Assembly: GCA_029560815.1 (NCBI GenBank)
Contig: JAKQKF010000074.1
Location: forward strand, 1-46,640
Length of the DNA stretch: 46,640 nt
Source: a bacterium
GTDB lineage: Bacteria; KSB1; UBA2214
Direction of reading: 5' to 3'
Part shown: positions 34,409-43,445 of the stretch, piece by piece
How positions within the stretch are numbered: position 1 is the first letter of the stretch
How the letters are laid out: each line of letters opens with the position of its first letter
Position numbers and translations under genes: made by a program
The notes under the pieces: generated by a model
Told to the model about the DNA's origin: nothing
Seen by the model: the letters and a program-made list of their open reading frames with translations, nothing else
Database searches by the model: none

Positions 34409-35128
34409 CTAACGGTGTTCGAGTTGATTTTTCATAGTTCCGATCGCGCGTTCTACGCCTACCAGCATGCTGCGGGCAAGGATGGAGCGGCCGACGTTGA
34501 TCTCTTCGATGAGTGGGATGCCGGCCATGTCGCGCATGTGCTGATAGCCCAGACCGCGGCCGGCGGCTACTCCCAGGCCCAGTTTGTTCGCCGCAGAAGC
34601 GACGGCGCGCAGACGCTCCAGCTGCTCGGTGAGGGTGCCGAGATCCTCCACCGAGGAGAGAGCGGTGGTATTGAACTGTACATAATCGGCCCCCGCCCGA
34701 GCCGCAGCGCGGATCTGCGCCGGATCCGCCGCCACGAGCGCACTGACCACGATATTGTTGGCGCGCAGGGCCGCCGCGACCTCCTCGAAATAGTCGAGAT
34801 TGCCCTCCACATTCATCGCGTGTTCGTCCCCTTCACCCGGCTGGAGCACCGGCAGCAGGGTCACCATATCGGGCAGCAGCTGCAGGGCCTTCTTTATCAT
34901 CTCCTCCTGCATGGGGATGGCCAGATTCAGATGGCTCTTGACCACCTCTTTCAGGAGCCGCAGGTCGCGGTCGCTGATGTCCGAACGATCTTCCCGCAGC
35001 TGCACCACGATGCCATCGACGCCCGCCAGCTCGGCGGCCATGGCCACCTGGAGGGGATCAGGCTCCTTCTTGCGGCTGATATTGCGCAGCTGCGCAACCT
35101 GATTGACACAAAGACATAATCTTGGCAT
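34409..35128 (-). CDS. pdxJ: PdxJ (pyridoxine 5'-phosphate synthase) homologue with altered active site
   Basis: 239 residues, a TIM barrel clearly related to PdxJ: VAQLRN, PDPLQVAMAAELAGVDGI, LREDRSDISDRDLRLLK, AAGRGLGYQHM, EINVGRSILARSMLVGVERAI. Three positions that carry the catalytic residues in PdxJ are changed: the His of VHLREDR is Gln, the Glu of NLEMA is Ala (NLAIP), and the His of AGHGL is Arg. The N-terminal VN-D-H motif is also shortened (CVNQVAQLRN). Normal condensation of aminoacetone phosphate with deoxyxylulose phosphate is therefore doubtful. GAGG lies 6 nt before the ATG. It could be a new enzyme on the same fold. Confidence 0.85.
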   Translation of the reverse strand: MPRLCLCVNQVAQLRNISRKKEPDPLQVAMAAELAGVDGIVVQLREDRSDISDRDLRLLKEVVKSHLNLAIPMQEEMIKKALQLLPDMVTLLPVLQPGEGDEHAMNVEGNLDYFEEVAAALRANNIVVSALVAADPAQIRAAARAGADYVQFNTTALSSVEDLGTLTEQLERLRAVASAANKLGLGVAAGRGLGYQHMRDMAGIPLIEEINVGRSILARSMLVGVERAIGTMKNQLEHR

Positions 35129-35216
35129 GGGAGACCTCTTATTAGGTGAACAGGAAGGCCGATGCCCGCTCCCGCGCGGGATTCACTGACCAGGGCGCCA
35201 CACCGCGGCGCCGGCG

Positions 35217-36401
35217 TTAAAGCACTTCGGAGAGATAGACAAAACGGATCCCCTGCTGTTCCAGCCTGGGGATCATCCTCTCCAGAACTCGAAAAGTTCG
35301 CTTGCGCAGATGGCAGATGGCGATGACCTCGCCCTGTTTTCCGGCGATCGCCGCCGCTTTTTCGAACTGCCCCTCGATAAAACTCTCCTTATCCTCGGCG
35401 TCGAGAAAGACCTGGTTGGCGCCCGCGCTCACTCCGACCTCGCGGGCCACCTGCAGCGCGACACTCTGCGAAGAGGTGCGGCTGTCGACGAAAACCTTCC
35501 CCTGGCGCTTCAGCTCGGTCATTACCGCCTTCATCATCGCACGATCGGTTGTCACCCTGGAGCCCTGGTGATTGTTGATGCCGATGGCATGCGGAATCTG
35601 CGCCAGCGCTGCGCGCACCCTCAGACGCACCGTACCCGCATCCTGCCCCGCCAGCAGGGTATACCCCTCATCCGAATACTTTTCGTTGAGCGGCTCCATG
35701 GGCATATGGACGAGAATCTCGCGGTTGGCGTCTTTGGCGTCGCGCGCAACCACCCCCGTCGCTTTATGCCCCGGCAGGATGGCGATAGTCAGCGGTTTGG
35801 GATAATAGAGAAACTTGCGGACCAGATCATTGTGCTGATAGCCAAAGTCATCGACGATGATCGCCATGCGGCCGGAGATTGCGGAGATCGATTCGCGCTG
35901 CATCAGGACAATACGGCAGGCCCAGTCGCCGTCCACCTCCACGGTATACTCCATCCGGTTTCTGCGGCGGTCCTCGACAGCCCGCACGATCCTGCCGTCG
36001 ACATCATCGAGCTGCTCCATCAATTCGAACTGCAGCCGGTGAATATTGAGGTTATGCGGAATGGAGACCGCATAGTCCTCCCCGCTCCGGCGCACCGTCG
36101 GGGTGGTGAGACGGAAGGAGGAGAGGGCCTTGCGCAGGGCCTCCCCCACCTGTTCCACCTCTTTCTGCGAAGCGCGGTCGCGCGGATCGGCCGGCGGCTC
36201 GGCGGATGGTCCGGTTTTCTTTTCGGCCGCCCGGGAGGCAGGTGCTTCCTCGCGGCCGGCCGGCTCGTGCCGGGTCTGTTCGGGGATCACCTCCACCCGG
36301 TCGGAAGGAACCTTCAGCAGAATGTAGCCGTGGATGGCCAGCATCAGCGCAGCCAGGGTCGCCAGGGCCCACTGCAGGCGCTTGCGTTGTTCTTTTTTCA
36401 T
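35217..36401 (-). CDS. Divergent polysaccharide deacetylase family protein (YibQ-like)
   Basis: 394 residues. An N-terminal membrane anchor (about 10-29) is followed by a Pro/Ala/Glu-rich linker (about 35-78) and a small alpha/beta domain (80-175). The catalytic-type domain begins with MAIIVDDFGYQHNDL and contains ILPGHKATG, EILVHMPMEP, AIGINNHQGSRVT and VFVDSRTSS, which are the conserved blocks of the divergent polysaccharide deacetylase family. The N-terminal anchor indicates a periplasmic location; whether it deacetylates a glycan is not known. Confidence 0.85.
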   Translation of the reverse strand: MKKEQRKRLQWALATLAALMLAIHGYILLKVPSDRVEVIPEQTRHEPAGREEAPASRAAEKKTGPSAEPPADPRDRASQKEVEQVGEALRKALSSFRLTTPTVRRSGEDYAVSIPHNLNIHRLQFELMEQLDDVDGRIVRAVEDRRRNRMEYTVEVDGDWACRIVLMQRESISAISGRMAIIVDDFGYQHNDLVRKFLYYPKPLTIAILPGHKATGVVARDAKDANREILVHMPMEPLNEKYSDEGYTLLAGQDAGTVRLRVRAALAQIPHAIGINNHQGSRVTTDRAMMKAVMTELKRQGKVFVDSRTSSQSVALQVAREVGVSAGANQVFLDAEDKESFIEGQFEKAAAIAGKQGEVIAICHLRKRTFRVLERMIPRLEQQGIRFVYLSEVL

Positions 36402-36452
36402 GCTATCGGCGGCCTTCCCGATGAGTCACTCTCACCATCGACGATTCCTCGC

Positions 36453-37061
36453 TCATTTGCCAAAATAGGCGCGCAATGCACTCCAGGTCGGATGGCTGCC
36501 GGTGGCGTAGTCAGCCCAACCGCGAATATACCACAGCTCCTCGCTGGAACGCACCAGGCGGAATTCAGCCTGGCCCCGCATCTGCTTGGGCGCCTCCTGC
36601 TGCCGCCGGTGAGCCACTGTCAGCACATACTCCTGCACCAGTATCACCGAGTCCTGAAAGGTGCTCTCCCGGATGAGGGCCATGCTGAGCGAACTGACCG
36701 AGTCCGAAGGCAGAAAGGCGAAAAGCTGGTTGAGAAAATTGCGTTCACTCTCCTTGTCCCAGCGCAGAAAGAGCCCGGGATTGGCTGCGCCGACCGCCGA
36801 CTCCGGCTGGTAGGCGAAGGAGACCGGCACCAGGCCGGTATCAGCCAGACAGCGTAAATAGTTGAGGCTGTTGCGCTCTGCCACGGCCGTGCGCAGATTG
36901 ACCATCACCAGGGCCGGAGAGGTGGGCTGCACCCAGGTCGACTGGCTGGTAATCGGCTCTTCCGGCTCACGCGTGCTGAAAGGAGTCTTGCAGCCCGCCG
37001 TCAGCACCACAGCTGCCAGCAGCAGGCAGCCGCCCGCAGTTTTAACCCCTGCTCTGCGCAC
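36453..37061 (-). CDS. Lipoprotein, paralogue of the one at 23562-24113
   Basis: 202 residues from GTG 37061, 8 nt after the upstream stop. This start yields a proper lipoprotein signal (RRAGVKTAGGCLLLAAVVLTAGC); the longer ATG version at 37121 would overlap the upstream gene by 52 bp. After the lipobox come KTPFSTREPEEPITSQST, NYLRCLADTGLVPVSFAYQP and an end with LWYIRGWADY, all in the same order as in the lipoprotein at 23562-24113 (NPFAP, ITGQST, YDGLLDSSFVFVYFDP, WRITRWKD). Function unknown. Confidence 0.78.
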   Translation of the reverse strand: MRRAGVKTAGGCLLLAAVVLTAGCKTPFSTREPEEPITSQSTWVQPTSPALVMVNLRTAVAERNSLNYLRCLADTGLVPVSFAYQPESAVGAANPGLFLRWDKESERNFLNQLFAFLPSDSVSSLSMALIRESTFQDSVILVQEYVLTVAHRRQQEAPKQMRGQAEFRLVRSSEELWYIRGWADYATGSHPTWSALRAYFGK

Positions 37062-37069
37062 TGCTGCGG

Positions 37070-38401
37070 CTACTCCAGTGGACGATGATAGTACTTGAGC
37101 GAATTGGGTTTTACCGGGCACTCTTCGGCGATCTGGAGTGAACCCAGTTTGCCCTGATAGCGCAAATCAAAAAGACGCGGCACCAGCTTGTCGCGCAGCT
37201 CGCTCAGAGACATGGGATTGACATAGATCTTGGTCCCCCCTTCAAAGCCGGCGGCAATGTTGACACGCCACTTGATCAGGATGTGCCAGGGGATGGGCAC
37301 AATGCTGTCATTGGGCATGTAATACCACTCCTCGTTACAGGAGACCTGGGATCCGGTGGCGGCATGCACGGCATGGACCAGATCACTGACGCCGCGCAGC
37401 TCCTCAGGAGTATGTTCCTGCGGCCGGCAGTTGACGCTTTTCGAATAGATGGCGATGGTCGGATAGCGGTGCCCCAGATCGACGAAAGCCATGGCATAAT
37501 CGTTTTCGGCGATGACATTATTGTTAAGCGCGGCAAAATTGGCGGCGTACTCGTTGTACATGTTGCGGTTGGTCGCCATCAATTTGAGTTCGCGCTCCAG
37601 AGTGACGCCCCACTCATCCAGGCCGACGATCTGGGTGTGAAGGTGATCGAACGAAGCCCCGGCCTCCTTGCGCCAGTTCTGATAAACCGCGACATAGCGG
37701 CAGTAACGGTTGTTGGCATAAACCTCATTCATCGCCTCGATGGTAAACTGGAAATAGTGAAAGTGCTCCTCGGGCGAGAGCTCGCCGGAAGAGGCCAGCT
37801 GTGAGTCGTACTCGGCCCCGTCGATGTAGTGGCGCCGCGGCACGATCAGCTCATGGCCGCCGCCGAAAAAGGCGTCGGACATCTCCAGTTTTTGATCCAC
37901 AGGAATTGCAGCGATCTCCTTGTCGTCCAGACCGGAATAGCGCAGCTTTAGATCGATGATGTCGAGTACATGCTGCCGCCCTTCGGGCACGGAGAGATAA
38001 CTCTCCTTCCAGGCGCGGGTATTCTTGTTGAGGTGATACTGAAAATTCTTCTTCCAGTAGTTGATCGAGACGATCTCGAAGAGATTGGGGATGCGTCGGA
38101 ATTCAGCAACCTCCCGGCCAACTTCCACCGCGCTCAGCTGATGCTGCGTCACCCACTGCCCGTCCCTGAGCACGACGCGCGACTTTTCCGGCGGGGTCAT
38201 AAGGTAACGCGAAGGACAAAAGTTGCAGACGTCTTTATGATTGACCTTGCCGATCTTTTGTGCGCTCTCCGGTATGCCGGTGAAGATCGGCCGGTTCTTG
38301 CGCCCCGGGATGTACCACACCTCCGTGCCGGTGAAAGGATTATACTGCTTCTCGGTGCCGTCCGGCATGGTACGGATCATCGCGCCGTTGTGGTTGTTCA
38401 T
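37070..38401 (-). CDS. GalT/HIT-superfamily protein (DUF4921-like)
   Basis: 443 residues from ATG 38401, with GAGG 6 nt upstream; the frame to 38431 would overlap the preceding gene. An N-terminal GalT-like zinc and substrate region reads VCNFCPSRYLMTPPE, and the catalytic histidine triad is FDHLHTQIVG. These are the landmarks of galactose-1-phosphate uridylyltransferase and related nucleotidyl transferases, although overall similarity to GalT is low. I believe it falls in the DUF4921 group (from memory). It lies 7 bp after the peptidase gene. A UDP- or ADP-sugar phosphate transferase or phosphorylase activity is plausible. Confidence 0.78.
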   Translation of the reverse strand: MNNHNGAMIRTMPDGTEKQYNPFTGTEVWYIPGRKNRPIFTGIPESAQKIGKVNHKDVCNFCPSRYLMTPPEKSRVVLRDGQWVTQHQLSAVEVGREVAEFRRIPNLFEIVSINYWKKNFQYHLNKNTRAWKESYLSVPEGRQHVLDIIDLKLRYSGLDDKEIAAIPVDQKLEMSDAFFGGGHELIVPRRHYIDGAEYDSQLASSGELSPEEHFHYFQFTIEAMNEVYANNRYCRYVAVYQNWRKEAGASFDHLHTQIVGLDEWGVTLERELKLMATNRNMYNEYAANFAALNNNVIAENDYAMAFVDLGHRYPTIAIYSKSVNCRPQEHTPEELRGVSDLVHAVHAATGSQVSCNEEWYYMPNDSIVPIPWHILIKWRVNIAAGFEGGTKIYVNPMSLSELRDKLVPRLFDLRYQGKLGSLQIAEECPVKPNSLKYYHRPLE

Positions 38402-38408
38402 AAAGGCC

Positions 38409-40073
38409 TCAGTTGATAAATTGCTCAACAAAATACCGGGCTGTCAGCGGTTCACCCGTGGCGCGCTTGATCATCTCGTTCCACGACCAGGAGGCGCCTG
38501 CGCTGAATACCTTCTCGCGCAGCCAGGCACCGGCCTCTGTCGCGCCGACATAGCTGACCTGTTCCCCCTCCGCGAGCACCGACTTGGTCAGACTGGCGTG
38601 AAGCTGCGAAGCCAGCAGCTCCCCGAGGGGGTAATTGTGGTAATAACAGGGCGCGATGGTGAAGTGGATTTTAGCCGCCCAGTCGGCTTCGTCACGGCCG
38701 GCCGGCTTTTTGATGCCCTGATATTTCTCAACCAGATTCCACCACAGGGCATTCAGATCCTGCTCGGGATCGGCATAGAGCTCTTTTTCAAAGTAGTACA
38801 TCACCATGGCCCAGCGCGAAAAAACCAGCTGCTTGAGCCGGGCATACTGCGAACTCACCTGAACCAGCTCCTGCCGCTGCTCCGGTGTCAAACCGAGCAT
38901 CTTCTCCATCCACCAGGGATTGCGGCTCAGGCGGCCGAAAAAATTGGCGATCGCCTCGGTGGTGAAGGCATGCGCCTCCTGGCGTAAAAGATAGGGCATT
39001 GCCGGGTCGTTGTAATAGCTGTAGACGCCGTGGCCGCCCTCATGCAGGATCGTCTCCATCCAGCGTTCCGTATCCGCCAGATTACAGAGAATCCGCACAT
39101 CGCCGCGGCGGTCGATATCCGTGCAAAAAGCGTGCGGGTTCTTGCCCTCGCGCTCATAGAGGTCACTCCGGGCCAGGATCGAATCGATCGGCAGACCGAT
39201 GCCCCGGTAAAACTCCGCCGCCAGAAGCTTGACGTCGCGGCCGGCGTAGTATTTGTCGAGATCCACCGACTGCAGCATGGGCGACTCCTGGAAGAAGGGG
39301 TCCGGATAATGCCAGGGCTGCAGCTCTTCGATGCGGACGTGGAAACGCTGGGCCAGCTCGCTGTCGATCTCGTGCTTGAGAGCAAAGTAAGGCCCACTGG
39401 TGAGATCGTAAAGTTCGTCAAAGATCCTGTCCAGTTCCTTTTCATCCTGTTCCGTCGCAGCAAGCGAGAGGGCGTGATAATTCCTGAATCCCAGCTTTTG
39501 CGCGGCCTTGTTGCGCAGCCGCACCAGACGCAGCAGCTCCTGGGCCACCTCGGCCCCGACCTGCTTGCTCGCCAGCCAGGCCTCCCGGCGCAGCGCCGTC
39601 CTCTTTTCCGATTTCAGGATCTCCTCGATCTGGTTGCCGCTCAGCCGCCGCTTGCCCGCAGTGCCGCGGAAGGTGCTGAATTTTTTCTCCACTTCGGCAC
39701 CGAGGGTGGTGATCTCCCGCAAAAGCTCCGGCTCGATCTGGTTGGGCAGATAGGCCAGATAGAGGAGTTCGATCTCGCGCTCCAGCACCGGATCGCTCAA
39801 TCCGCCCTGCTCCTTCATCTTTTTCAAAAAGGCGTACTCTTCCGTATTGCTGTAGAGCTGCCGCTTTTGCAGTTCGAGCTCGGCATACCGGTCATAGGCC
39901 TGGGCCTTGCCGGTCGTTGCGGCCTCCCAGTAGGCGAGGTTGGCCTCCCTGGCGATGGGCTCGATTTTGGCGACGTGTTCATCGATGAAGCGCCGCGCGG
40001 CCCGTGAATTAAAGCCGTTGCAGCCGACGAGCATGATCAAGCCGAGCAGGAAGAACAGATATTGTCTCACCAT
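38409..40073 (-). CDS. Zinc metallopeptidase of the M2/M3 type, lipoprotein
   Basis: 554 residues. A lipobox LIMLVGC places Cys18 as the lipid anchor. The zinc site is HEGGH (344-348) with Glu373 in TTEAIANFF 25 residues later, and the active-site tyrosine region IAPCYYHNYPLGELLASQ lies near residue 475. This fits dipeptidyl carboxypeptidase (M2) or oligopeptidase (M3) enzymes, which cleave peptides on the envelope side. GTG 40070 is an alternative start. It is the first gene of the long minus-strand unit. Confidence 0.85.
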   Translation of the reverse strand: MVRQYLFFLLGLIMLVGCNGFNSRAARRFIDEHVAKIEPIAREANLAYWEAATTGKAQAYDRYAELELQKRQLYSNTEEYAFLKKMKEQGGLSDPVLEREIELLYLAYLPNQIEPELLREITTLGAEVEKKFSTFRGTAGKRRLSGNQIEEILKSEKRTALRREAWLASKQVGAEVAQELLRLVRLRNKAAQKLGFRNYHALSLAATEQDEKELDRIFDELYDLTSGPYFALKHEIDSELAQRFHVRIEELQPWHYPDPFFQESPMLQSVDLDKYYAGRDVKLLAAEFYRGIGLPIDSILARSDLYEREGKNPHAFCTDIDRRGDVRILCNLADTERWMETILHEGGHGVYSYYNDPAMPYLLRQEAHAFTTEAIANFFGRLSRNPWWMEKMLGLTPEQRQELVQVSSQYARLKQLVFSRWAMVMYYFEKELYADPEQDLNALWWNLVEKYQGIKKPAGRDEADWAAKIHFTIAPCYYHNYPLGELLASQLHASLTKSVLAEGEQVSYVGATEAGAWLREKVFSAGASWSWNEMIKRATGEPLTARYFVEQFIN

Positions 40074-40130
40074 CGAACTCCATGTTTATCTATAGAGTTA
40101 ACGGGCGTCAGAGCGCTCCGGTTAATTTTA

Positions 40131-40159
40131 ATAATAGCAAAATTATCGCCGATTTCCAA
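40131..40159 (-). promoter_or_regulatory. Promoter of the 40073-31778 transcription unit
   Basis: Minus strand: TTGGAA (40159-40154), a 17-nt spacer and TATTAT (40136-40131), about 50 nt before the transcribed start codon. Confidence 0.5.
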
Positions 40160-40268
40160 GGCAATTTTAACTCCTTGCCTGCGTCTGCATCCGCCCGGAG
40201 CCATGCCCGCAGAACGGGGCATTCCCTTTCCGGCCCGGGGCTCTGTTTCCCGCTGCTGCGCTTTTTGC

Positions 40269-40297
40269 TTGCAATTGAAGCACTTTTTCTTTATTCT
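40269..40297 (+). promoter_or_regulatory. Promoter of the beta-lactamase-like gene
   Basis: TTGCAA (40269-40274), a 17-nt spacer and TATTCT (40292-40297). A hairpin (ATGCCC...GGGCAT, around 40201) lies between this promoter and the divergent one at 40131-40159. Confidence 0.45.
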
Positions 40298-40340
40298 ACG
40301 CTGAAGACTGGTACAGTGGTCTACACACTCGGGAGGCGTT

Positions 40341-41531
40341 ATGAAGCATAATCGCTGGGCGGGTCTGCTGCTGCTCCTGGTCTGGGCCGGCACGGCCACA
40401 GGCCAGACAGCGCCGGTGCGCAAGGGCGGGGTGAACATGAACCGGCTGGCCTTGATCGACAAGGCAGTTGTACTTGCCATGGACCGGGGATATATACCGG
40501 GAGCGGTGGTGCTGGTCAGCCATGGGGGCGAGAAGGTGTTCCACAAGGCCTTCGGTTACGCCCAGCTGGTGCCGGAAAAAGTGGCGATGGAACCGGAGAT
40601 GATGTTCGACCTCGCCTCCGTGACCAAGCCGGTCGCCACAGCCACTTCGATCATGATCCTCGCCGAACGCGGCCTGCTCCGCCTCACTGACCGGGTTTCC
40701 GACTATGTGCCCGGCTTTTCCCGCTATGTACGGGCCGATACCTCCCTGGCCGAAGAGGCGCGCCTCTGGCATCTGCTCACCCACACCTCAGGGCTGCCCG
40801 CCTACGCCGACGCCAAAAAAGCGGCTGCCCTCCTCGGCTCCCCCTGCACGACCGCCGCACTGGCCGACTATATTGCCAAACTCCCCAAACGTTCCGCCCC
40901 CGGTGAGGCCTACACCTACAGCTGCCTCGGGTACATCACCCTTAACCGGATCATCGCCGTGGTCACCGGCCAGGATGTCCATGCCTTTGCCCGCGAGAAC
41001 ATCTTTGAACCCCTCGGCATGCGTTATACCACCTTCACCCCCGACGAAACCCTCAAGCTGATCTGCGTGCCCACCGAGCTCCAGGAAGACGGCCTGCCCT
41101 TGCGCGGGATCGTTCACGATCCCCTCGCCCGCCTCCAGGGCGGGATCTCCGGCAACGCCGGGCTCTTCGCCACGGCCAGCGACCTGGCGCGCTACTGCCA
41201 GATGATGCTCAACGGCGGCAGCCTCGGCGAGACGCGCATCCTCAGTCCGGTCACGGTTTCGCGCATGACCCAGATCGTCGATACACCGGCCAAGGCCGCG
41301 CGCGGCTATGGCTGGGTCGTCAAACAGGGTCAGAGCTGGGTCGGCGGCGACCTCCTCCCCGACGGCGGCTACGGCCATACCGGCTATACCGGGACCTCCC
41401 TCTGGATCGATCCCAGGACCCAGACCTACATCATCATTCTCAGCAACCGGGTCCACCCCCAAGACGACGGCGAAGTCGACAGCCTGCGCAGCACCATCGC
41501 CAACATCGTCGCCAGCGCGATCCTCGAATAG
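40341..41531 (+). CDS. Serine hydrolase, class C beta-lactamase/DD-peptidase-like
   Basis: 396 residues with a signal peptide of 22 residues (TGQ). The catalytic Ser-x-x-Lys is S93-V-T-K96 and the third motif is HTG (346-348). The middle YxN motif reads Y193-S-C195, so the Asn is replaced. The C-terminal part has the esterase/beta-lactamase AmpC fold (GISGNAGLFATASDLARYCQMML, YGWVVKQG). It is probably an esterase or peptidase of the periplasm rather than an antibiotic-resistance enzyme. GGGAGG lies 4 nt before the ATG. Confidence 0.88.
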   Translation: MKHNRWAGLLLLLVWAGTATGQTAPVRKGGVNMNRLALIDKAVVLAMDRGYIPGAVVLVSHGGEKVFHKAFGYAQLVPEKVAMEPEMMFDLASVTKPVATATSIMILAERGLLRLTDRVSDYVPGFSRYVRADTSLAEEARLWHLLTHTSGLPAYADAKKAAALLGSPCTTAALADYIAKLPKRSAPGEAYTYSCLGYITLNRIIAVVTGQDVHAFARENIFEPLGMRYTTFTPDETLKLICVPTELQEDGLPLRGIVHDPLARLQGGISGNAGLFATASDLARYCQMMLNGGSLGETRILSPVTVSRMTQIVDTPAKAARGYGWVVKQGQSWVGGDLLPDGGYGHTGYTGTSLWIDPRTQTYIIILSNRVHPQDDGEVDSLRSTIANIVASAILE

Positions 41532-41599
41532 CACCGCAGGTCTGGCTGCGTCCGTCGCGCCCCGCGCCTGTGCAGCGCAAAGAGGGTGGAGGCACACTG

Positions 41600-41622
41600 G
41601 CGCTGCACTCCATAGGCAGCGC
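41600..41622. terminator. Hairpin between convergent genes
   Basis: Stem GCGCTGC / GCAGCGC with a 9-nt loop, 69 bp after the hydrolase and 12 bp after the convergent phosphoglucomutase gene. Only two T follow on the plus strand. Confidence 0.35.
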
Positions 41623-41633
41623 TTCCCCGGCGC

Positions 41634-43280
41634 TCACCCGGCCCGCAGGGCCTCCATCACCATCGCCTGCGCCTCCTCCTGGATGCGGGCCAGATGGTCC
41701 ACGCCGATGAAACTCTCCGCATAGATCTTGTAGATATCCTCGGTGCCGGAGGGGCGCGCCGCAAACCAGCCGTTCGCCGTCACCACCTTGAGTCCGCCGA
41801 TGGTGGCGTTGTTGCCCGGCGCCCGGGTGAGCTTGTCCAGGATCGGTTCGCCCGCCAGGGTGTCGGAGCGCACCATCTCCGGCGAGAGATTCCCGAGCGC
41901 GGCACGCTGCGCTGCGTCAGCCGGGGCATCGAGACGCTGATAGACCGGCCGGCCGAAACGTTCCTCGAGGGCGCGATAAAGCTCGCCCGGATCCTTGCCC
42001 AGGACAGCGGTGATCTCCGCAGCGAGCAGATTGAGAATGATCCCGTCCTTGTCGGTCGTCCAGACCGTGCCGTCACGGCGCAGGAACGAAGCCCCCGCGC
42101 TCTCCTCGCCGGCAAAGCCGTAGGAGCCGTCCACCAGCCCGTCGACAAACCACTTGAATCCCACCGGCACTTCGTCGAGCCGGCGGCCCAGCGCAGCGGC
42201 GACCCGGTCGATCATTGAACTTGAAACCAGGGTTTTGCCCACCGCTGCCCCGGCGGGCCACTGCGGCCGGTGCTGAAAGAGATACCAGATCGCCACGGCC
42301 AGGTAGTGATTCGGATTCATCAGCCCCGAGCTGCGGCAGACAATGCCATGGCGGTCGGCGTCCGGATCGTTGCCGAAGGCGATATCAAAACGATCGCGCA
42401 TCGCCACCAGCCCCGCCATGGCGTAGGGCGAGGAGCAGTCCATGCGGATCTTGCCGTCCTTGTCCACCGTCATAAAACCGAAGGCCGGATCGATCACCCG
42501 GTTTACCACCTCGAGCTTGAGCTGATAGGCCTCGGCGATAGGCTCCCAGAGCGAAATCGAAGCGCCACCCATGGGATCCACGCCCAGCTGCAGTCCCGCC
42601 GATTTCACCGCCTCCAGATCGATCACCTTGCGCAGATCCTCAATGTAGGGGCGGATCACCTCCTCCTCGTGCGTCGTCTCCGCCGCCATGGCCCGGGCGA
42701 AGGGCATCCGCTTCACTCCGGTCAAAGCCCCCGCCAGCAGCCGGTTGGCTTCATCCTGGATGATTTTGGTCGCCTGGCTGTCGGCCGGGCCGCCGTGCGG
42801 CGGATTGTACTTAAAGCCCCCGTCCGTCGGCGGATTGTGGGAGGGGGTGATCACGACTCCATCGGCGAGGCCGGTGCTCCGGCTGAGATTATGGGTCAGG
42901 ATGGCGTGCGAGATCACCGGGGTGGGCAGATAGCCGCGCCCCCGCTGGATGATGAGCTGGACACCGTTGGCCGCCATCACCTCCACAGCCGTGACAAAGG
43001 CCGGCTCGGACAGGGCGTGGGTGTCCATGCCCAGAAAGAGCGGCCCGTCGATGCCCTGCCGCAGGCGGTAGTCACAAATCGCCTGGCTGATGGCGAGCAG
43101 ATGCTCCTCGTTGAAGGTCCCCTCACTGGCAACGCCGCGGTGACCCGAGGTGCCGAAACTGACCCGCTGCCCGGGCTGAGCCGGATCGGGGTGGTGGGTG
43201 TAATAGGCGGAAACCAGTCGGGGGATATTGACCAGCAAGTCGCGCGGAGCCGGTTTTCCGGCCAGCGGATGAACGCCCAT
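41634..43280 (-). CDS. pgm: Phosphoglucomutase (alpha-D-glucose phosphate-specific)
   Basis: 548 residues from ATG 43280 (GAGGGAGG 5 nt upstream); a TTG 15 bases earlier is rejected. The phosphoserine loop is [11 protein letters not shown] (Ser147), the metal-binding loop NDPDADRHG, the sugar-binding loop GEESAG and the phosphate-binding loop [14 protein letters not shown]. The start [10 protein letters not shown] is typical of the bacterial pgm subfamily. It interconverts glucose-1- and glucose-6-phosphate in the cytoplasm. Confidence 0.95.
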   Translation of the reverse strand: MGVHPLAGKPAPRDLLVNIPRLVSAYYTHHPDPAQPGQRVSFGTSGHRGVASEGTFNEEHLLAISQAICDYRLRQGIDGPLFLGMDTHALSEPAFVTAVEVMAANGVQLIIQRGRGYLPTPVISHAILTHNLSRSTGLADGVVITPSHNPPTDGGFKYNPPHGGPADSQATKIIQDEANRLLAGALTGVKRMPFARAMAAETTHEEEVIRPYIEDLRKVIDLEAVKSAGLQLGVDPMGGASISLWEPIAEAYQLKLEVVNRVIDPAFGFMTVDKDGKIRMDCSSPYAMAGLVAMRDRFDIAFGNDPDADRHGIVCRSSGLMNPNHYLAVAIWYLFQHRPQWPAGAAVGKTLVSSSMIDRVAAALGRRLDEVPVGFKWFVDGLVDGSYGFAGEESAGASFLRRDGTVWTTDKDGIILNLLAAEITAVLGKDPGELYRALEERFGRPVYQRLDAPADAAQRAALGNLSPEMVRSDTLAGEPILDKLTRAPGNNATIGGLKVVTANGWFAARPSGTEDIYKIYAESFIGVDHLARIQEEAQAMVMEALRAG

Positions 43281-43331
43281 ATGCGCCTCCCTCAAACGTT
43301 CAAATCTTGGCGGGATTAAGAAAGTCGGTTA

Positions 43332-43360
43332 AACATACAAACTTCACGCCTCCCGTTCAA
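43332..43360 (-). promoter_or_regulatory. Promoter of pgm
   Basis: Minus strand: TTGAAC (43360-43355), a 17-nt spacer and TATGTT (43337-43332), about 52 nt before the start at 43280. Confidence 0.45.
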
Positions 43361-43445
43361 GAAAAAAGGGAGGAAAAGAGGCCGGCCTGGAACATCCGGG
43401 CGCGTTCTTCGTATTAGAACAGGAATCAAACCCGGAGATGATAAA

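Noticed and set aside
43285..43310. GTTCAAATC, a tRNA T-loop-like sequence
   Set aside because: No matching 5-bp T-stem, anticodon arm or acceptor stem around it.
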